Positions 17,849-27,068 of a stretch of 64,000 nucleotides of DNA are shown piece after piece. The stretch spans positions 103,952 to 167,951 of the forward strand of contig NZ_FNCW01000008.1 of assembly GCF_900099815.1 (NCBI RefSeq), in the 5' to 3' direction. Each line of letters opens with the position of its first letter. Positions within the stretch are counted from its first letter, which is position 1. The position numbers and the translations under genes were made by a program. Under the pieces are notes generated by a model. It saw nothing but the letters and a program-made list of their open reading frames with translations. It was not told where the DNA came from and made no database searches. The stretch is from Psychroflexus sediminis (GTDB lineage Bacteria; Bacteroidota; Bacteroidia; Flavobacteriales; Flavobacteriaceae).

Positions 17849-18142
17849 ATGTTTAAACTTAAATCATTAAAGTTAAGGAAGAATTCCAGATACAATTATA
17901 CTCCTCGCTATTATAAGGGTAAGGATACAGGAAATCCATATAACTTCGATTCAAAATTTGCTAAATACAAAGACACGCCTAATTCTGTTGATTTTGGTTC
18001 TCACTGGGCAGAAGCCAGAGAAAATTCCAGAACTAGATCGAACCGAGGGGTCAACAGGACCATTATTATTATCGCTCTTATTTTAACTTTTATCTTTTTA
18101 TGGATCATTGATTTTGATCTGTCAATTTTTTCGTCAAAATAG
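17849..18142 (+). CDS. Small basic membrane protein of unknown function
   Basis: 97 residues: a Lys/Arg/Tyr-rich N-terminal half (SLKLRKNSRYNYTPRYYKGK) and one C-terminal transmembrane helix (TIIIIALILTFIFLWIIDFDLSIF, about 70-93). The basic region probably stays in the cytoplasm. This small protein sits between ribH and mutL, as often seen in Flavobacteriaceae, and is sometimes mislabelled as a riboflavin synthase subunit because of its neighbour; nothing in it supports that. It is 3 bases upstream of mutL. Confidence 0.8.
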   Translation: MFKLKSLKLRKNSRYNYTPRYYKGKDTGNPYNFDSKFAKYKDTPNSVDFGSHWAEARENSRTRSNRGVNRTIIIIALILTFIFLWIIDFDLSIFSSK

Positions 18143-18145
18143 TCA

Positions 18146-19993
18146 ATGAATAGTATTATTCACTTATTACCAGATCATGTTGCGAATCAGATAGCTGCTG
18201 GAGAGGTCGTTCAACGTCCCGCTTCTGTAGTAAAAGAACTTTTGGAAAACGCGGTAGATGCCAATGCGTCTTCCATTACCCTGCTGGTCAAAGAAGGGGG
18301 TAAGACCTTAATTCAAGTAATAGATAATGGTACAGGCATGGGGGATACCGACGCCAGACTGTCTTTTGAACGTCATGCGACGTCAAAAATCAATTCGGCT
18401 GAAGATTTGTTTAGACTGCATACCAAAGGATTTAGAGGAGAAGCTTTGGCCTCTATCGCAGCGGTGTCCCATGTAGAAATGAAAACCAAAACCGATGACG
18501 AAGATCTTGGTTCTCATTTGATTATTGAGGGGAGTTCGGTTGTTCAGCAAGAGCCTTGCGTGACTCCAGCAGGAACCTCTATAGCCGTTAAAAATTTATT
18601 TTTCAATATTCCTGCGCGTCGTAATTTTTTAAAGTCGACAACAGTTGAGCAAAAGCACGTCATCGACGAATTTCAAAGAGTAGCTTTGGTCCATCCTTCT
18701 GTAGCCTTCAAATTGATTCACAATGGAAGTGAACTTTTTAATCTTCCTGTTGCGAATCACAGGCAGCGGATAGTTGGTGTGATGGGGGCTAAAACCAACG
18801 AAAAATTGGTTCCTGTTAAAGAAGAAACGGACCTGATCAAGCTAACTGGATTTGTAGGTAAGCCAGAGTTTGCTAAAAAGTCCCGAGGAGAACAATTTTT
18901 CTTTGTAAACGATAGATTTATCAAGCATCCTTATTTACATCACGCTGTTTGTAGTGCTTTTGAAGGTTTGCTTAAAGATAAGGCCTATCCCTCTTATTTC
19001 TTGTATTTGCAGGTTAATACCCAGTCCATAGATATCAATATTCATCCTACCAAAACGGAGGTGAAATTCGATAATGAACACGCCATTTATTCTATTTTAA
19101 GGAGCAGTGTAAAGCACAGTCTTGGTCAATTTAATGTGGCGCCGGTTCTTGACTTCAATAAAGACTCGAGTATGGATACAGATTATGGTCAGAATAAAAC
19201 CACTGCAAAAATTCCATCTATCGAGGTGGACAGAAATTTCAATCCTTTCGAATCCGAAACGAAGTTGGGTAATAAGGCATTCCATATAGATTCCTTCAAG
19301 ACAAAATCGACAGCCAGCTGGGAATCTCTTTATACCGAAACCGGAGAGGATCAGGATGACTTGATGGACATCGAAGTGGAGAGTGAACAAATTTCTCCTT
19401 CGCTTTTTCAGGCCCAGTCACCCACTTATCAATCATCAGGAACCTTTCAGCTTCAGCGTAAATATATAATTACCTCTACAAAATCTGAAATGCTCATTAT
19501 AGATCAGCACAGAGCTCATTTCAGAATTTTATATGAAGAATTATTGAAAAATATCACTGCTCAGCCAGCTTTGAGTCAGCAGTTATTATTTCCACTTAAA
19601 TTACAGTTAGATGCTAATGAAATCAGAGTGTTCAAGGTTCTGAAAGAGTCTTTGATCAATGCTGGTTTTTCAATTTCGGAGCTTGGAAAAGATTTTGTTA
19701 AAATAAATGGAATTCCGAACCGTTTACCTGAAAGTGAAACCTCAATTTTGTTAGATCAACTTCTGTCGGATTTTGAGAATGACATTCCAGATTCTGGATT
19801 TGACCAAACTGACAGGCTTGCAAAATCACTGGCTCAAAGTATGGCTATAAAAAATGGTAGTGTTCTCCAAAAGGAAGAGCAAACAGAACTTGTAAATCTG
19901 TTATTTTCTTGTAAAGAACCCATGTTAACTCCGCTGAATCGTTTAGTTTTCATAAAACAATCTGCTGCAGACTTCGATAAAAAATTTATGTAA
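18146..19993 (+). CDS. mutL: DNA mismatch repair protein MutL
   Basis: 615 residues. The GHKL ATPase N-terminus is complete: ELLENAVDANASSI, IDNGTGMGD, TKGFRGEALASIAAV and the later VNDRFIKHP. A variable linker (about 330-420) precedes the dimerisation domain (about 425-610). The endonuclease motif DQHA(X)2E(X)4E is replaced by DQHRAHFRILYEE: the Ala is Arg and the first Glu is Phe. This fits a MutL without the classical nuclease centre (see findings). It coordinates mismatch repair with MutS. It is 3 bases after the small membrane protein and abuts the first rhomboid gene. Confidence 0.96.
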   Translation: MNSIIHLLPDHVANQIAAGEVVQRPASVVKELLENAVDANASSITLLVKEGGKTLIQVIDNGTGMGDTDARLSFERHATSKINSAEDLFRLHTKGFRGEALASIAAVSHVEMKTKTDDEDLGSHLIIEGSSVVQQEPCVTPAGTSIAVKNLFFNIPARRNFLKSTTVEQKHVIDEFQRVALVHPSVAFKLIHNGSELFNLPVANHRQRIVGVMGAKTNEKLVPVKEETDLIKLTGFVGKPEFAKKSRGEQFFFVNDRFIKHPYLHHAVCSAFEGLLKDKAYPSYFLYLQVNTQSIDINIHPTKTEVKFDNEHAIYSILRSSVKHSLGQFNVAPVLDFNKDSSMDTDYGQNKTTAKIPSIEVDRNFNPFESETKLGNKAFHIDSFKTKSTASWESLYTETGEDQDDLMDIEVESEQISPSLFQAQSPTYQSSGTFQLQRKYIITSTKSEMLIIDQHRAHFRILYEELLKNITAQPALSQQLLFPLKLQLDANEIRVFKVLKESLINAGFSISELGKDFVKINGIPNRLPESETSILLDQLLSDFENDIPDSGFDQTDRLAKSLAQSMAIKNGSVLQKEEQTELVNLLFSCKEPMLTPLNRLVFIKQSAADFDKKFM

Positions 19994-20746
19994 ATGGGAA
20001 GAATCACCGAAACGGTAAAAGTTTTATTAATAGCTAATATTTTATTCTTTTTTGGGGCTGAATATTTAGGAGATTATGCCTATAAAATTTTCGCCTTGTG
20101 GTTTCCGGAAAATCCGAATTTCGAATTTTGGCAAATCTTAACCCACATGTTTATGCATGGCAGCTTTTCGCATATTCTTTTTAATATGTTTGCCTTATAC
20201 ATGTTTGGAAGTTTGCTGGAGCAATATCTCGGCCAGAACAAGTTTCTTTTTATCTATTTTTCAGCAGGACTTGGAGCAGCAGGTTTACAAATTCTGTTTA
20301 GTTATATAGCTTTCAACGATGCTTATCAAGTCTATCTTGACGCTGGTGTAAGTCCAAATGAGATTTCAAATCTGTTTGAGAGTGTGATGTCTACAGGAGA
20401 ATACAGAGTATATTCATCCATTCCCAAGGATGTAAGCACACAATTATTACGCAATTATGTAACCCCTATGGTGGGTGCTTCCGGAGCAATATTTGGAATT
20501 TTAGCAGCCTTTGCAGTGGTTTACCCCAACCTTCCTTTGTACATTATATTTGTTCCTATACCTATCAAAGCAAAATATTTAATTGGAGGTTATTTCCTGT
20601 TGAACCTGTTTTCTGCCATAACTGGAGTAACTTTGCTGGGACCGTCCAATACAGCTTACTGGGCTCATATCGGTGGTGCCGTAATCGGGTTTATCACCAT
20701 GTATTACTGGAAGAAAAACTCATTTGATACTAATAGATGGAATTGA
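19994..20746 (+). CDS. Rhomboid-family intramembrane serine protease (first of two)
   Basis: 250 residues, about six or seven membrane helices. Conserved elements: HMFMHGSFSHILFNMFALYMFGS (about 49-71), the catalytic Ser in VGASGAIFGILAAFA (about 161) and the catalytic His in WAHIGGAVIGF near the C-terminus. It cleaves membrane protein substrates inside the bilayer; targets unknown. It begins immediately after the mutL stop codon and is followed by a paralogous rhomboid gene one base downstream. Confidence 0.94.
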   Translation: MGRITETVKVLLIANILFFFGAEYLGDYAYKIFALWFPENPNFEFWQILTHMFMHGSFSHILFNMFALYMFGSLLEQYLGQNKFLFIYFSAGLGAAGLQILFSYIAFNDAYQVYLDAGVSPNEISNLFESVMSTGEYRVYSSIPKDVSTQLLRNYVTPMVGASGAIFGILAAFAVVYPNLPLYIIFVPIPIKAKYLIGGYFLLNLFSAITGVTLLGPSNTAYWAHIGGAVIGFITMYYWKKNSFDTNRWN

Positions 20747-20747
20747 T

Positions 20748-21632
20748 ATGGACTGGAAGCAAAAAATAACCTATAAATACAACACGGCCGATACTTTAGA
20801 AAAATTGATCGGCATTAATGTTGCTTTGTTTATCCTGACATTTGTTTTTAGGACGCTGGGTTTTTTATTTAAAATTCCAACTGATTTTTTTGTGGAGTGG
20901 TTAGTGTTTCCAAAAGGCTTATTAGAATTCGCCTATAAACCCTGGACGATTATCACCTATGCGTTTATGCATTCCGGTATATTTCATATTCTGTCCAATA
21001 TGTTAATTCTGTATTTCTCCGGAAAATTCTTTCTGACTTTCTTTTCAGGCAAACGCATGCTCAATCTTTACTTTTTAGGGGCTATCAGTGGAGCTTTAAT
21101 CTACGCGCTAAGTTATAATTTGTTGCCGGCTTTTAGTGAAACTGGGCGATCCTATTTAATTGGGGCTTCAGCTTCAGTTATGGCTATTTTAGTAGCTATC
21201 GCAACCCAATCGCCAAATTTGGAAGTCAGGTTATTCTTTTTAGGCAACCTGAAACTTTGGTGGATTGCTGCTTTTTTAGTGGTTTTGGATGTTGTTCAAA
21301 TCCCTATTTCCAATCCAGGTGGACACCTTGCACATTTAGGAGGTTCTGCAATCGGGTATTTATATATAACACAACTCAATAAAGGAAATGATATAGGGGC
21401 GTGGTTACAGTCGATTACAGATTGGTTTGCAGATTATTTTAAGCCAAAAACCAAAAAAGGCAACATGAAAACTGTGCATAAAACTTCTCGGAAAAAACAA
21501 TCAAAAACTACTAGCAGAACAGACAATCAGAAAAAAATTGATCTCATCTTAGATAAGATTAGCAAGAGTGGATATGATAGCCTCTCCAAAGAAGAGAAAG
21601 ATTTTCTTTTTAAAGCAGGAAAAGACATGTAA
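20748..21632 (+). CDS. Rhomboid-family intramembrane serine protease (second of two)
   Basis: 294 residues from the ATG at 20748 (MDWKQKITYKYN), one base after the previous stop; a longer frame from 20724 would overlap and is unlikely. Six helices carry TYAFMHSGIFHILSNMLILYF, catalytic Ser in IGASASVMAILVAIA and His in GHLAHLGGSAIGY. A C-terminal basic tail (about 235-275, rich in Lys/Thr/Ser) and an acidic end (KKIDLILDKISKSGYDSLSKEEKDFLFKAG) form the small conserved helical motif at the end of many Bacteroidota rhomboids. It is diverged from the first copy. Confidence 0.92.
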   Translation: MDWKQKITYKYNTADTLEKLIGINVALFILTFVFRTLGFLFKIPTDFFVEWLVFPKGLLEFAYKPWTIITYAFMHSGIFHILSNMLILYFSGKFFLTFFSGKRMLNLYFLGAISGALIYALSYNLLPAFSETGRSYLIGASASVMAILVAIATQSPNLEVRLFFLGNLKLWWIAAFLVVLDVVQIPISNPGGHLAHLGGSAIGYLYITQLNKGNDIGAWLQSITDWFADYFKPKTKKGNMKTVHKTSRKKQSKTTSRTDNQKKIDLILDKISKSGYDSLSKEEKDFLFKAGKDM

Positions 21633-21637
21633 TTGTC

Positions 21638-22669
21638 ATGAAATCGAAACTCAATTTTTTTCAAAAAGTAATTTTTGCGTTCAATATTTTCTTTGCAGCT
21701 TGTTTGCTGATAGCATACATATTGCCGTTTGTTCCTCCAAAATTTTCTGCTTTTCTTTCCATTTTGAATTTAGGCTTACCCGTATTCATGCTTATTAATC
21801 TCGGCTTTGCCTTATACTGGATCTTAAGGCTAAAGCTGCATTTTATAGTCTCTATGCTATTGGTTTTGGGGGGGTATTCTTATGTAAACAAGATTTTTAT
21901 ATTCAAAGATAAGTCTAAAGAACAGGTGAAAAGCAGCTTGAAAGTTATGAGCTATAATGTGCGTTTGTTCAATGAATACGATTGGATCGATATAGATAAT
22001 GTAGGTCAGAAAATTTCAGATTTTATCGCTGAAGAATCACCGGATGTTGTGGCTTTTCAAGATTATAAACGAACTGATGGTTTAGATATGAATGCTTTTC
22101 CCTATTCTTTTGAAAAATTTAAAACCAAATCTTCCAAAATAGGAATTGCCATCTACAGCAAATACAGAATATTGAATAAAGGATCTATAGACTTCCCCAA
22201 TACGCATAACAATGCTATTTATGCAGATATTTTGATTCATAATGATACTCTTAGGATCTACGCAGCGCATTTAGAATCCCTGAAAGTAATTCCCGATGTA
22301 AAGCAACTGCAGAAAGAAAATCACCAAAAACTGATAAGCAGAGTGGGCAAATCCTTTATGAAACAACAAGAACAAGCCAGGATGCTTGCAGAAAATTTTG
22401 AAGATACAGACTTGCCTAAAATCGTTTGTATAGATATGAATAACACCCCCTTTTCCTACGTAGCGAATCAGCTTCTATCTCATAATTTAGAGGATGCTTT
22501 TATCGAGTCCGGTCAAGGACTTGGAAAAACATTCGATTTTGATTTTTTACCGCTTCGAATAGATGCTATTCTGAATGAGAAGAGTATTGAAAACATCGAT
22601 TTTAAAAATTACGATATCAGGCTTTCAGATCACTATCCCATCATGGCCAGTTTCAAACTCAGCGACTAA
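21638..22669 (+). CDS. Membrane-anchored endonuclease/exonuclease/phosphatase family protein
   Basis: 343 residues. Three N-terminal hydrophobic helices (about 10-75) place the C-terminal EEP domain (about 95-343) outside or at the membrane. EEP motifs: LKVMSYNVRLFNEYDW, ESPDVVAFQDYKR, YAAHLES, IVCIDMNNTPFSY and LSDHYPIMASF. The usual catalytic Glu of the LQE motif is an Asp here (FQD), whereas the Asp-Asn pair and the final Asp-His are kept. It may cleave phosphodiesters or phosphates; the substrate is unknown. It follows the rhomboid pair by 5 bases and its end overlaps the convergent WbqC gene by 11 bases. Confidence 0.87.
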   Translation: MKSKLNFFQKVIFAFNIFFAACLLIAYILPFVPPKFSAFLSILNLGLPVFMLINLGFALYWILRLKLHFIVSMLLVLGGYSYVNKIFIFKDKSKEQVKSSLKVMSYNVRLFNEYDWIDIDNVGQKISDFIAEESPDVVAFQDYKRTDGLDMNAFPYSFEKFKTKSSKIGIAIYSKYRILNKGSIDFPNTHNNAIYADILIHNDTLRIYAAHLESLKVIPDVKQLQKENHQKLISRVGKSFMKQQEQARMLAENFEDTDLPKIVCIDMNNTPFSYVANQLLSHNLEDAFIESGQGLGKTFDFDFLPLRIDAILNEKSIENIDFKNYDIRLSDHYPIMASFKLSD

Positions 22670-23291
22670 GTTTTTGAGATTCAAGATAATCTAAAGCAGA
22701 AGGTCCTTTATTGAACAACAAATCCAGAATGCTAAGATTAGAGATGTAACCGTATTTTGGCTGAAATACTTGAATGAATTCTTCGAGGTCTGCTTTTTGT
22801 TTTCGTTTTGAATTTACAAGATTTCGTTGATTCTCATAAGTTTCAGCTGACATTTCAAAGGCTTCAGTAAACTTAAAATGGAAATCAAGATTGAGACAGT
22901 CAAAGACCGTCTGCATGCATTTCAGATTGAAATCCATCAAGAAGGTTGCTTTTTTTTCGAATAAATCTACAAATTCATCTTCATAAAACTCAAAGTAAGG
23001 CGAGCTTCTATAAGCTGCTTCTATGGACTTCCAATGTAAACGTTGCCACTTGAAAGCATTTTCAATTTGAATATCTTTATATTTCTGGTGTTCGTCCGTT
23101 TTATTTTCTCGATGCTTTATGGGAACATTTAGCAAAAGTTTTCCGTTAGCTCCATAGATGTACTGACGTGTTCTATAGGTTTGTTTCTGGTAATTATCAT
23201 GTTTTTCCATTGCAAACTCATCGGATTGAGCGATGTGTGCATACAGGTCTATGGGTCCGAAATAGCAGGGATGAATAAGAACAGGTTTCAA
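22659..23291 (-). CDS. WbqC-like family protein
   Basis: 210 residues, one WbqC domain: VLIHPCYFGPIDLYAHIAQSDEFAM (about 4-28), HDNYQKQTYRTRQYIYGANGKLLLNVPI (about 31-58) and the WQRLHWKSIEAAYRSSPYFEFYEDEF segment are the family hallmarks. WbqC proteins occur in surface-sugar gene clusters but no enzymatic role is firm. The start is a TTG two bases after the lepB stop; upstream ATG is absent and the family alignment begins here, so I keep it. It belongs to the conserved parA-lepB minus-strand group. Confidence 0.88.
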   Translation of the reverse strand: MKPVLIHPCYFGPIDLYAHIAQSDEFAMEKHDNYQKQTYRTRQYIYGANGKLLLNVPIKHRENKTDEHQKYKDIQIENAFKWQRLHWKSIEAAYRSSPYFEFYEDEFVDLFEKKATFLMDFNLKCMQTVFDCLNLDFHFKFTEAFEMSAETYENQRNLVNSKRKQKADLEEFIQVFQPKYGYISNLSILDLLFNKGPSALDYLESQKLSR

Positions 23292-23293
23292 AA

Positions 23294-24862
23294 TTATTTC
23301 TTCTTTTTTATAAAGTAATTATAACCGATAATAAGAACTAAAGCAATTAAAAAATACACTAAATAAGAGGTGGGTTTTCCTTCACCACCTACTGTAGTGA
23401 ATAATCTTTCCCATCTTACTTTATCCACCAGATTAGCTGCATTAGGGTCTAAACTCATCCATATAAACACAGGTTTGCCAACCACATGATTCTGGGGAAC
23501 ATAGCCCCAAAAGCGGCTATCTTCACTATTGTGTCGATTATCACCCATCATCCAGTAATAGTCTTGCTTAAAGGTGTATTCGTTTAAGGGCTCACCGTTT
23601 AGGTAAACCTGAGAACCCTTTAATTCCAGATGCTTCTCAATACCCATTTCTGATCCTTCATAAACCTCAATAATTCTGCGGTAAAGTGAAAAGCTCTCCT
23701 GGTCCAAGTCTACAGTTTGTCCGGCCTTAGGTATGTAGATGGGTCCAAAGTTATCTCGATTCCAATCTGCTTTTCCATTGTTTGGGAAAATGGCAGGATC
23801 CCTTTTGCCTTCCGGGGAAATAATACGCTGAACCGATTTAACGTTGGGATGATTTTTAAATTTCTCTAAATTTTCTTCAGTAATCGCATTGACTTGATAA
23901 AGATCGCGGTCCCTGTCCACCCATTGTAAGCCGTCTGTAATACCATAGATTTCAACCAGGCTACGCATATTAAAACCCTGACCTTTTCCCTGAACTAAAT
24001 AGGAAAATTGAGGTTTAGCACGGTCTGGAAGTTGAAGAGGTGCCTTATTGACATAAATCTTTCCATCGATTATTTCCAATGAATCTCCGGCAACACCCAC
24101 GGCACGTTTGACGTAATTCGATTTTTTATCGATCGGTTTGTCGTAATGTTTGCCAGACTGGTCTCTAAACATCCGAACCGTATCTACAGGCCAGTTGAAA
24201 ACCACGATATCGTTTCGTTGCACATTTTCAAATCCAGGCAACCTCATATAGGGCAACTGTGGGGATTTCAGGTATGATTTCACGCCAGCGAGCGGTATGG
24301 TATCGTGAACCATCGGAAATGAAACTGCCGTTTGCGGAACTCTGGCTCCGTAGTGAAATTTGCTGACAAACAGAAAATCACCAACAAGTAATGTTTTTTC
24401 CAGGGATGATGTTGGAATGGTGAAAGGCTGCATGATGTAGGTATGAACTATAGTTGCTGCAACCACTGCAAACAAAATGGAGCTTACAAAATCTCCGGTT
24501 TTTGATTTGGCTTTCAGACTTCTATCCTCAATGTATTCGTGCTTTGTGAAATAATTGATATAGTAAGTATAAAGCCCTAAACTAAAGAGTTGTAGAAGGG
24601 TGTCTTTTGTGGAGTTTTTTCCAAAACTTCTGGCCGTCTCTACCCAAATCACAGGAAACATGATCAGATTGACGATAGGAATAAAAATCAAAAACACCCA
24701 CCACCAGGGCCTGTTGATGATTTTAAACAGGACGATGGCATTATAAACAGGAATGGCAGCTTCCCACCATTTTCTTCCAGCACTCTGGTACAGTTTCCAG
24801 GTTCCAAAAAAATGAAGAACTTGAATAAATAAGATGAAAAGTAATATATCCGTAAATGACAT
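23294..24862 (-). CDS. lepB: Signal peptidase I with N-terminal membrane domain
   Basis: 522 residues from the ATG at 24862 (MSFTDILLF); a longer frame is rejected because it runs into dapB. The N-terminal part (about 1-105) has several hydrophobic helices rich in Trp (a DUF5684-like domain). The peptidase part starts near 125; the nucleophile is probably S153 in IPTSSLEKTLLVGD, and the general-base Lys lies in NYVKRAVGVAGDSLEI. A second conserved region, YYWMMGDNRHNSEDSRFWGYVP, lies near the C-terminus. It removes signal peptides from secreted proteins. The protein is longer than proteobacterial LepB, as is usual in this phylum. It follows dapB by 11 bases. Confidence 0.95.
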   Translation of the reverse strand: MSFTDILLFILFIQVLHFFGTWKLYQSAGRKWWEAAIPVYNAIVLFKIINRPWWWVFLIFIPIVNLIMFPVIWVETARSFGKNSTKDTLLQLFSLGLYTYYINYFTKHEYIEDRSLKAKSKTGDFVSSILFAVVAATIVHTYIMQPFTIPTSSLEKTLLVGDFLFVSKFHYGARVPQTAVSFPMVHDTIPLAGVKSYLKSPQLPYMRLPGFENVQRNDIVVFNWPVDTVRMFRDQSGKHYDKPIDKKSNYVKRAVGVAGDSLEIIDGKIYVNKAPLQLPDRAKPQFSYLVQGKGQGFNMRSLVEIYGITDGLQWVDRDRDLYQVNAITEENLEKFKNHPNVKSVQRIISPEGKRDPAIFPNNGKADWNRDNFGPIYIPKAGQTVDLDQESFSLYRRIIEVYEGSEMGIEKHLELKGSQVYLNGEPLNEYTFKQDYYWMMGDNRHNSEDSRFWGYVPQNHVVGKPVFIWMSLDPNAANLVDKVRWERLFTTVGGEGKPTSYLVYFLIALVLIIGYNYFIKKKK

Positions 24863-24873
24863 GAACCTGTGAA

Positions 24874-25590
24874 TTAAGTTGTAGAATTGAGTTGAAGTAC
24901 ATCCTTCATTGAATAAACGCCTTTGTCTTGCTTGAGGATCCATTCTGCTGCAATAACCGCACCGTGAGCAAAGCCTTTTCTAGATTTAGCATTATGTGAA
25001 ATCGAAATGGTATCGATGCCTGAGTCGTAAATGACATCATGAAAGCCAAAAACACCTTCCTCTCGTTCAGCTTCAATACCAATTGAAAATTTATCGTTTT
25101 GAGGGGGATGATTCCAGGTTTGATAGTTGGACTCATTTATAATCTGATCTGCTAAGCTGATGGCCGTGCCACTTGGAGCATCTTTCTTTTCTAAATGATG
25201 AATTTCTTTCAGTTTGACTTTATATTCTTTGAGACCAGACATCATTTTGGCTAAATGAGAATTCAATTCAAAAAAAACATTTACGCCTATACTAAAGTTG
25301 GAAGCATACAGAAACCGGCCTGATTCTGATTTACAGACTTCAACTGCCTCTTCATACTGGTTGAGCCAGCCTGTTGTTCCTGACACGATAGAGACCTTAT
25401 GCTCAAGACAGCTGGTGACATTTGTAAAAGCAGCTTCAGGAATACTGAAGTCTATAGCCACATCGGCTTTTTTCAACTGATCTATATCCAATTCGTCTGA
25501 AGTGATGTAGACAATCTCATGATTTCTGGAGCTAGCGATTTCTTCAACGGTTTTACCCATTTTGCCGTAGCCAAGTATAGCGAGTTTCAT
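24874..25590 (-). CDS. dapB: 4-hydroxy-tetrahydrodipicolinate reductase
   Basis: 238 residues. NAD(P)-binding GYGKMGKTVEEIA at the N-terminus, DVAIDFSIPEAAF, VSGTTGW and the catalytic region LKEIHHLEKKDAPSGTAISLADQI are all DapB signatures. It reduces the cyclic precursor in the diaminopimelate branch of lysine and peptidoglycan synthesis. It lies directly after the DUF5683 gene (no gap) and 11 bases before lepB. Confidence 0.96.
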   Translation of the reverse strand: MKLAILGYGKMGKTVEEIASSRNHEIVYITSDELDIDQLKKADVAIDFSIPEAAFTNVTSCLEHKVSIVSGTTGWLNQYEEAVEVCKSESGRFLYASNFSIGVNVFFELNSHLAKMMSGLKEYKVKLKEIHHLEKKDAPSGTAISLADQIINESNYQTWNHPPQNDKFSIGIEAEREEGVFGFHDVIYDSGIDTISISHNAKSRKGFAHGAVIAAEWILKQDKGVYSMKDVLQLNSTT

Positions 25591-26172
25591 TTAATTAAAT
25601 TTAAAATTTAAAGTTAAGCCATAGTCTATATTTCCACTCAAAAAATTGGGTTCAAAATTTGGACTTAGGGAAAGATCTCTGGAGACATCAAATTGACGAA
25701 GGTGAGCATCAACGTTTGCATCTACTATGTTCAGTAAATAAAAAGCTACAGTAGCTAAAATGGCAAATTCCTTATTTTGTCGAAACTGCTTTTGAGCGTT
25801 GATTAAACCATCGTTTTCTAAAATACCCTGAAATTCATCATCATCAAAACCGGCAAGTCTTCTCTTGAAAGCATCCCGATACCGGTCATACTGATTGTCG
25901 TTGAAGATAACCAAATACATACTGGTTCCAATGCCCGCATAGACCAAGGGAATCTTCCAATAGCTTCCGTTGTAGGCCTGGCCCAGGCCTGGTAATATAG
26001 CTGAATAAAAGGCTGATCTAGCAGGAGCTAAAGGATCGTAAAGATCTAGTTTAAAAGCATCTTCAGTGGAAATCATGCTGCTTTTTATATTTAAAGTATC
26101 CAGTTCTTGACCTGAAGCCAAACCTAAACCTGCAAAAATAAAAACAAGCGAAAATAAAAGATTACGAGTCAC
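25591..26172 (-). CDS. DUF5683-domain membrane protein
   Basis: 193 residues. A cleavable signal (MTRNLLFSLVFIFAGLGLASG) then the conserved PLAPARSAFYSAILPGLGQAYNGSYWKIPLVYAGIGTSMY hydrophobic segment typical of DUF5683. Further hydrophobic helix at about 135-155. No known function; the family consistently lies between parB and dapB in Bacteroidota. The start codon is GTG and overlaps the parB end by 11 bases. It could be an inner-membrane or periplasmic factor related to cell envelope growth, by neighbourhood only. Confidence 0.88.
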   Translation of the reverse strand: MTRNLLFSLVFIFAGLGLASGQELDTLNIKSSMISTEDAFKLDLYDPLAPARSAFYSAILPGLGQAYNGSYWKIPLVYAGIGTSMYLVIFNDNQYDRYRDAFKRRLAGFDDDEFQGILENDGLINAQKQFRQNKEFAILATVAFYLLNIVDANVDAHLRQFDVSRDLSLSPNFEPNFLSGNIDYGLTLNFKFN

Positions 26173-27064
26173 CTTGGATTAATTTTTTTATTCTTTGAAA
26201 ATCTTCATCAGAAGAAAAAGGAACAATCAATTTTCCATTGCCTTTTTTGTTGATTTTCAATTCTACCTTAGCACCGAAATAAGAAGAAATCTGTTTTAGT
26301 GCTTTTTGCTTCTTTTCATCAACTTTAGGCTGTGGTTTAGTTTTAGATGGTTTAGAATCATCCTGAATTTTTCTCACTAAAGCTTCCGTTTCTCTTACGG
26401 AAAGTTTATTCTTTAGAATTTGTTCGTAGACCTCAAGCTGAACATCGGTATTGCTGATGTTGATGAGTGCGCGACCATGACCCATGCTCAAAAATCCATC
26501 TCTCATCCCTGTTTGAATGATAGGATCCAATTTTAGGAGTCTGAGGTAGTTGGCAATCGTAGATCTGTTTTTGCCTACTCTATCGCTTAATTCTTCTTGA
26601 GTCAGGTCGATCTCATCTATAAGTCTTTGATAGGACAGAGCCACTTCGATGGGGTCTAGATCCTGCCGTTGAATATTTTCAACCAAAGCCATTTCCAAAG
26701 ATTCCTGATCGTTGGCGATTCTTATATAAGATGGAATCGTTTCTAAACCAAGCATTTTGGAGGCCCTGTAACGACGTTCTCCAGAAACCAGTTGGTATTT
26801 ATTGAAATCTAACTTTCTGACTGTGATAGGTTGTATCACGCCAAGTTCTCTGATAGAGGAAGCTAATTCTTTGAGCGCCTCTTCGCTGAAACTGGTTCTG
26901 GGCTGAAAAGGATTTACTTCAATAGCTTCAAGACTTAACTCCACAATATTGCCTACGACTTTATCGGCATTTTTATCTTCTGCAGATTTGATGTCGTTTT
27001 CAGGATCATTGAGCAAGGCAGAAAGTCCTCTTCCTAAAGCTTTTTTCTTTGTCGTTTTAGCCAT
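26162..27064 (-). CDS. parB: Chromosome partitioning protein ParB
   Basis: 300 residues. The ParB/Srx N-terminal domain has IEVNPFQPRTSFSEEALKELASSIRELGVIQPITVR and the CTP-binding GERRYRASKMLG motif. The helix-turn-helix for parS binding is DRVGKNRSTIANYLRLLKLDP, followed by the GHGRALI motif. A basic C-terminal dimerisation region (about 245-300) completes it. ParB loads at parS and spreads as a CTP-dependent clamp. It is 4 bases after parA. I saw no parS site in this window by eye. Confidence 0.96.
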   Translation of the reverse strand: MAKTTKKKALGRGLSALLNDPENDIKSAEDKNADKVVGNIVELSLEAIEVNPFQPRTSFSEEALKELASSIRELGVIQPITVRKLDFNKYQLVSGERRYRASKMLGLETIPSYIRIANDQESLEMALVENIQRQDLDPIEVALSYQRLIDEIDLTQEELSDRVGKNRSTIANYLRLLKLDPIIQTGMRDGFLSMGHGRALINISNTDVQLEVYEQILKNKLSVRETEALVRKIQDDSKPSKTKPQPKVDEKKQKALKQISSYFGAKVELKINKKGNGKLIVPFSSDEDFQRIKKLIQGDS

Positions 27065-27068
27065 GAAT

